Shown in pieces: positions 51,724-54,239 of a DNA stretch of 54,239 nt (the stretch's first letter is position 1; every line of letters starts with the position of its first letter). The position numbers and the translations under genes were made by a program. This stretch comes from an uncultured Bacteroidota bacterium (lineage in GTDB: Bacteria > Bacteroidota > Bacteroidia > Bacteroidales > P3), in assembly GCA_902784465.1 (NCBI GenBank), contig CACZUZ010000007.1:1-54239 (forward strand). The letters are read 5' to 3'. The notes under the pieces were generated by a model. It was not told where the DNA came from. It worked only from the letters and a program-made list of their open reading frames with translations, and did no database searches.

Positions 51724-52608
51724 CTAGACGGTGTCGATGAAGTTGCGTTCAGCCCGTGAGAAGAGCAGCAATCCGATGAACATTGTGACCACCAGGCATC
51801 CGAGGCAGTAGAGCAATCCGCCCCAGTCCATAGCACCGATACCGGTCAGCGAGTAGCGCCAAGACTCGAAAATGCCGCTGAGAGGATTGATGCGTATGAG
51901 CCAGCCATAGCTTTTGCCTTGGGTGATGCTCATAGGGTAGATGATAGGGGTGGCATACATCAGCAGGCTTATGCCGAATCCGACCAGATTGTTAAGGTCT
52001 CGGTACTTTACAGTCATGGATGAGATAATCATTCCCCAAGACATGGCAGTCAGTGCGATAAGTATAAGGTAGATGGGGAATAGCAGCAGCTCCCAACGAG
52101 GCATGAGAGGTGCTCCCGTGATGAGATAATAGACATAGACGATGATGAGCAACAGAGCCTGAATGCCGAATGTGACCAGCGATGATGTCATGCCGGCAAG
52201 CGGGATGATGAGACGGGGGAAGTAGACCTTGCCGAAGATGCCGGCGTTGGCAGCGAGGACGTTGCTGTTCTGTCCGAAGCAGGCATTGAAATAGTTCCAC
52301 ATAAGGATGCCGCTAAGATAGAATACAGCCTGAGGAACGCCACCGGTGGATATTCCGGCCAGTCCGCCGAAGACGAACATATACATGATGGTGGTGAAGA
52401 TGGGACTGATGAAGAACCATGCCAGACCCAGGACGGTCTGTTTGTAGACGGTTACTATGTTGCGTCGCACATAGATGGAAAAGAGGTCACGATAGTCCCA
52501 CATCTCTTTGAGGTTGAACTCCATGAACTTTTTTCTTGGCTCAAGAATGGCAGTCCATTGTTCCTGTGCAGATGAGTTTGAGGTGCTGTTAGAAGTTGTA
52601 TTATTCAC
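51724..52608 (-). CDS. ABC-2 type polysaccharide export permease (Wzm/TagG-like)
   Basis: A 294-residue protein with a cytoplasmic N-terminal segment (about 1-55, rich in Asn and Ser at the start) and six helices of ABC2_membrane type: TVLGLAWFFISPIFTTIMYM, PQAVFYLSGILMWNYF, MYATPIIYPMS and a C-terminal helix. Such permeases carry O-antigen, capsule or teichoic-like glycans over the inner membrane. The ATPase partner is not next to it in this window. Confidence 0.9.
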   Translation of the reverse strand: MNNTTSNSTSNSSAQEQWTAILEPRKKFMEFNLKEMWDYRDLFSIYVRRNIVTVYKQTVLGLAWFFISPIFTTIMYMFVFGGLAGISTGGVPQAVFYLSGILMWNYFNACFGQNSNVLAANAGIFGKVYFPRLIIPLAGMTSSLVTFGIQALLLIIVYVYYLITGAPLMPRWELLLFPIYLILIALTAMSWGMIISSMTVKYRDLNNLVGFGISLLMYATPIIYPMSITQGKSYGWLIRINPLSGIFESWRYSLTGIGAMDWGGLLYCLGCLVVTMFIGLLLFSRAERNFIDTV

Positions 52609-52731
52609 TGATGTTGTTGATATTAGATTCTTCGGTTTTTATGACAGATAAGTTTTTTCGAGTTGTGTTCTAGAAGTCAAAAAGCAAGAAGGAATCGCCG
52701 TAAGATACCAGATAACGATTGTTGCTGATTA

Positions 52732-53751
52732 TTATTGTCTGTCGGCAGTGGCAAAGAGGTTGTTTTTCTGGATAGTTTCCGAAAGAGCAATGCCCACAGC
52801 ATGGGCTGTTTTTGGAGTCCAGTGAGTGTCATCGGAATAGAAGATATCTAGGGTGCCGCCATCCGCCAACCGACGCAATAAGGGAAGTGCATTGTAGACG
52901 AAGGGCATAGTGTCGAAGAGGGTTGTTTCGTCAAGAGGAGTGTAGAAATAGTGATTATCAATTATATGGTTGGCATAAAGGGTGGACTTGTTGGGGATGG
53001 CAAGGAAAACGAGTTTGACGTAGCGCCTGGCGGCAAGTTCGTGAAGACGGCTGATGTTTCTTGTTGCTTCTTTTAGTTGAATGTCAGTGTAATGAATGGT
53101 GTCCTCGTAATAACTATACAGATAATCAGGGTGATACTTTTCGGAAAAGAAAGACTGGTTCAAACAGCTGCGTATGCTTTTGGGTTCATTGACAGTTAGC
53201 CGTTGATAATAGCTGAGCATTTCTTCGTCGATGTGTTTTCGAGGGGAACTGGATGAGTGCTTTTTGCCTCTTGCCATGGCCTCGAGCGATGGAGGATTAT
53301 CGAAATTTAACCAGTAGAGCCATGGAACCATCGCGCGTTCAATGTTTTCGACGATAATTAGCTTTGGCAGCTTGTTTTGGGGTGCATAGGTAAGAAAGGA
53401 CAAGGCTGCATCGTCCGGACTATAATCCTTGTTGTATAAAACATTAAGAATATTGGTGTTGAGGCAGACACCTATGGGTTCTTGGTAGCGGTAGGGATGT
53501 TTGTCGGAAAAGCTGTCGCCAAAACAAAGGACATCGCAACTGTCGGGTATGGAATCGATTTCGATGTTGGAAACGTGATAAGATGTGTCGAAATTATTCA
53601 GCCTGTCATGATAGCCCTTCTCAAAGAAGATGTAGTCCATGCGGGCAATGTCGCCTTCCCTGTCGCGAAAACAGTCCAGCAGAATATAATTTGCAAATAG
53701 GAGAATCAAGGGTATTGAGAACAGAAGAGTCTTGACAACGAAGTTTCTCAT
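52732..53751 (-). CDS. AlgX/AlgJ-like SGNH-domain membrane-anchored protein
   Basis: A 339-residue protein. An N-terminal helix (about 8-26) is followed by an SGNH hydrolase-like domain with FGDSFSD (G78-D79-S80) and a C-terminal D308-T-H310 dyad, which together give a Ser-Asp-His site. This is the layout of the alginate O-acetyltransferase proteins AlgJ/AlgX. It lies 11 nt below an MBOAT gene, the usual AlgI partner. It probably O-acetylates a surface polysaccharide in the periplasm. The substrate is unknown. Confidence 0.75.
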   Translation of the reverse strand: MRNFVVKTLLFSIPLILLFANYILLDCFRDREGDIARMDYIFFEKGYHDRLNNFDTSYHVSNIEIDSIPDSCDVLCFGDSFSDKHPYRYQEPIGVCLNTNILNVLYNKDYSPDDAALSFLTYAPQNKLPKLIIVENIERAMVPWLYWLNFDNPPSLEAMARGKKHSSSSPRKHIDEEMLSYYQRLTVNEPKSIRSCLNQSFFSEKYHPDYLYSYYEDTIHYTDIQLKEATRNISRLHELAARRYVKLVFLAIPNKSTLYANHIIDNHYFYTPLDETTLFDTMPFVYNALPLLRRLADGGTLDIFYSDDTHWTPKTAHAVGIALSETIQKNNLFATADRQ

Positions 53752-53762
53752 GACGATTGCAA

Positions 53763-54239
53763 TTAGAACTGGAAATAGATAAACGACTCACTCTGATGGG
53801 AATAGAAAATGATGGCGAATACCAGGGCATAGTATATAATGTATCGCAACCATTTTTTATTGATGGCATTTATTGCCAGTCCGTGCTCTTTTGTACGGTT
53901 AATCCATTCAACAATAAGCATCAAAAGTGCAAACAGTAGAGACAATCCCGGAAACTCGGATTTTGAAACAGTACTTACATGCATCATGTGCGAAATAAAG
54001 TCGCAGGCTTGTGAAATGCTTATCGAGCGGAAAATAATCCACCCTACGACGGCCAGTGCAAACGTCAGCGCCATCTGCACGAATTCCTTGAGGGAAGGCA
54101 CCAATCGCCCCTCGGCGACAGTATTGGTGTAACGGCGGTTTTTGCCCAGCAGTATGAGGGGCAGGAACAGCAGTGCGTGGTATGCGCCCCAAGCAACGAA
54201 AGTCCAGTTTGCACCATGCCATAATCCGCTGACAAGGAA
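53763..54239 (-). CDS. MBOAT (AlgI-like) O-acyltransferase, cut by the right edge
   Basis: The frame is open from the window edge to the stop at 53763, giving 158 codons of the C-terminal part. The visible start FLVSGLWHGANWTFVAWG is the AlgI/DltB catalytic-His motif (His in WHG). It is followed by several membrane helices. MBOAT proteins pass acyl groups across the membrane to an AlgJ/X-type partner, here the next gene. The N-terminal part is outside the window. Confidence 0.88.
   Translation of the reverse strand, partial: FLVSGLWHGANWTFVAWGAYHALLFLPLILLGKNRRYTNTVAEGRLVPSLKEFVQMALTFALAVVGWIIFRSISISQACDFISHMMHVSTVSKSEFPGLSLLFALLMLIVEWINRTKEHGLAINAINKKWLRYIIYYALVFAIIFYSHQSESFIYFQF

Overview
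The window is a stretch of chromosome from a member of the Bacteroidetes, most likely order Bacteroidales. The evidence is a secreted protein with a type IX secretion C-terminal sorting domain, promoters of the Bacteroidetes form TTTG-N19/21-TAnnTTTG, Bacteroidetes-style gene variants (long NusB, fused NfnAB, fused GH3/serine hydrolase, ParC-type topoisomerase A, DUF4369/DUF5106 thioredoxin) and gene junctions without clear Shine-Dalgarno sequences. Species cannot be named from the sequence. No tRNA, rRNA, CRISPR array or intact insertion sequence was seen.

Left end (1-5447) looks accessory. It holds an Abi_2/AbiF-type HEPN gene directly preceded by its own promoter and a short structured, terminator-like RNA, then a four-repeat T9SS cargo protein, a long inverted repeat, a decayed copy of a T9SS sorting-domain sequence and a lone AAA ATPase.

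5448-17219 is a long minus-strand run: leuS, nusB, a DUF1573 lipoprotein, yajC, ybbR, coaE, a fused NfnAB-type flavoprotein and a GH3/serine hydrolase fusion. Genes overlap or lie close together, so it is probably one or two operons of core functions (tRNA charging, antitermination, secretion, CoA synthesis, redox, cell wall).

17534-25525 holds a membrane phosphoesterase, a YjbR-like protein, a second YajC, TerC, a two-gene chromate transporter, and a metal-handling cassette (UspA-like protein, periplasmic HMA protein, TonB receptor, Cys-rich small protein). 25709-34118 runs mostly on the plus strand: thioredoxin, FKBP, ClC channel, parC, glycosyltransferase, hflX. 34159-39889 runs on the minus strand: histidine kinase, LolC/E-type permease, tpiA, L,D-transpeptidase, DUF5106 thioredoxin. 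40161-46064 runs on the plus strand: lpdA, an unrecognised protein, M23 peptidase, ispH, recF, DUF721. 46103 to the right edge is minus strand: comEC, dipeptidase, TPR lipoprotein, then an envelope glycan group (acyltransferase 3, ABC-2 exporter permease, AlgX/J-like SGNH protein, MBOAT acyltransferase cut by the edge).

Two things stand out. One is the promoter-RNA-terminator-HEPN toxin arrangement at 403-1402, which matches what is known of AbiF with an RNA antitoxin. The other is a recurring class of short-period (7, 8 or 9 bp) phased repeats in gaps between co-directional genes, the largest being 19 octamers at 13146-13297 and 16 units at 26917-27046. In several cases the stop codon of the upstream gene lies inside the repeat.
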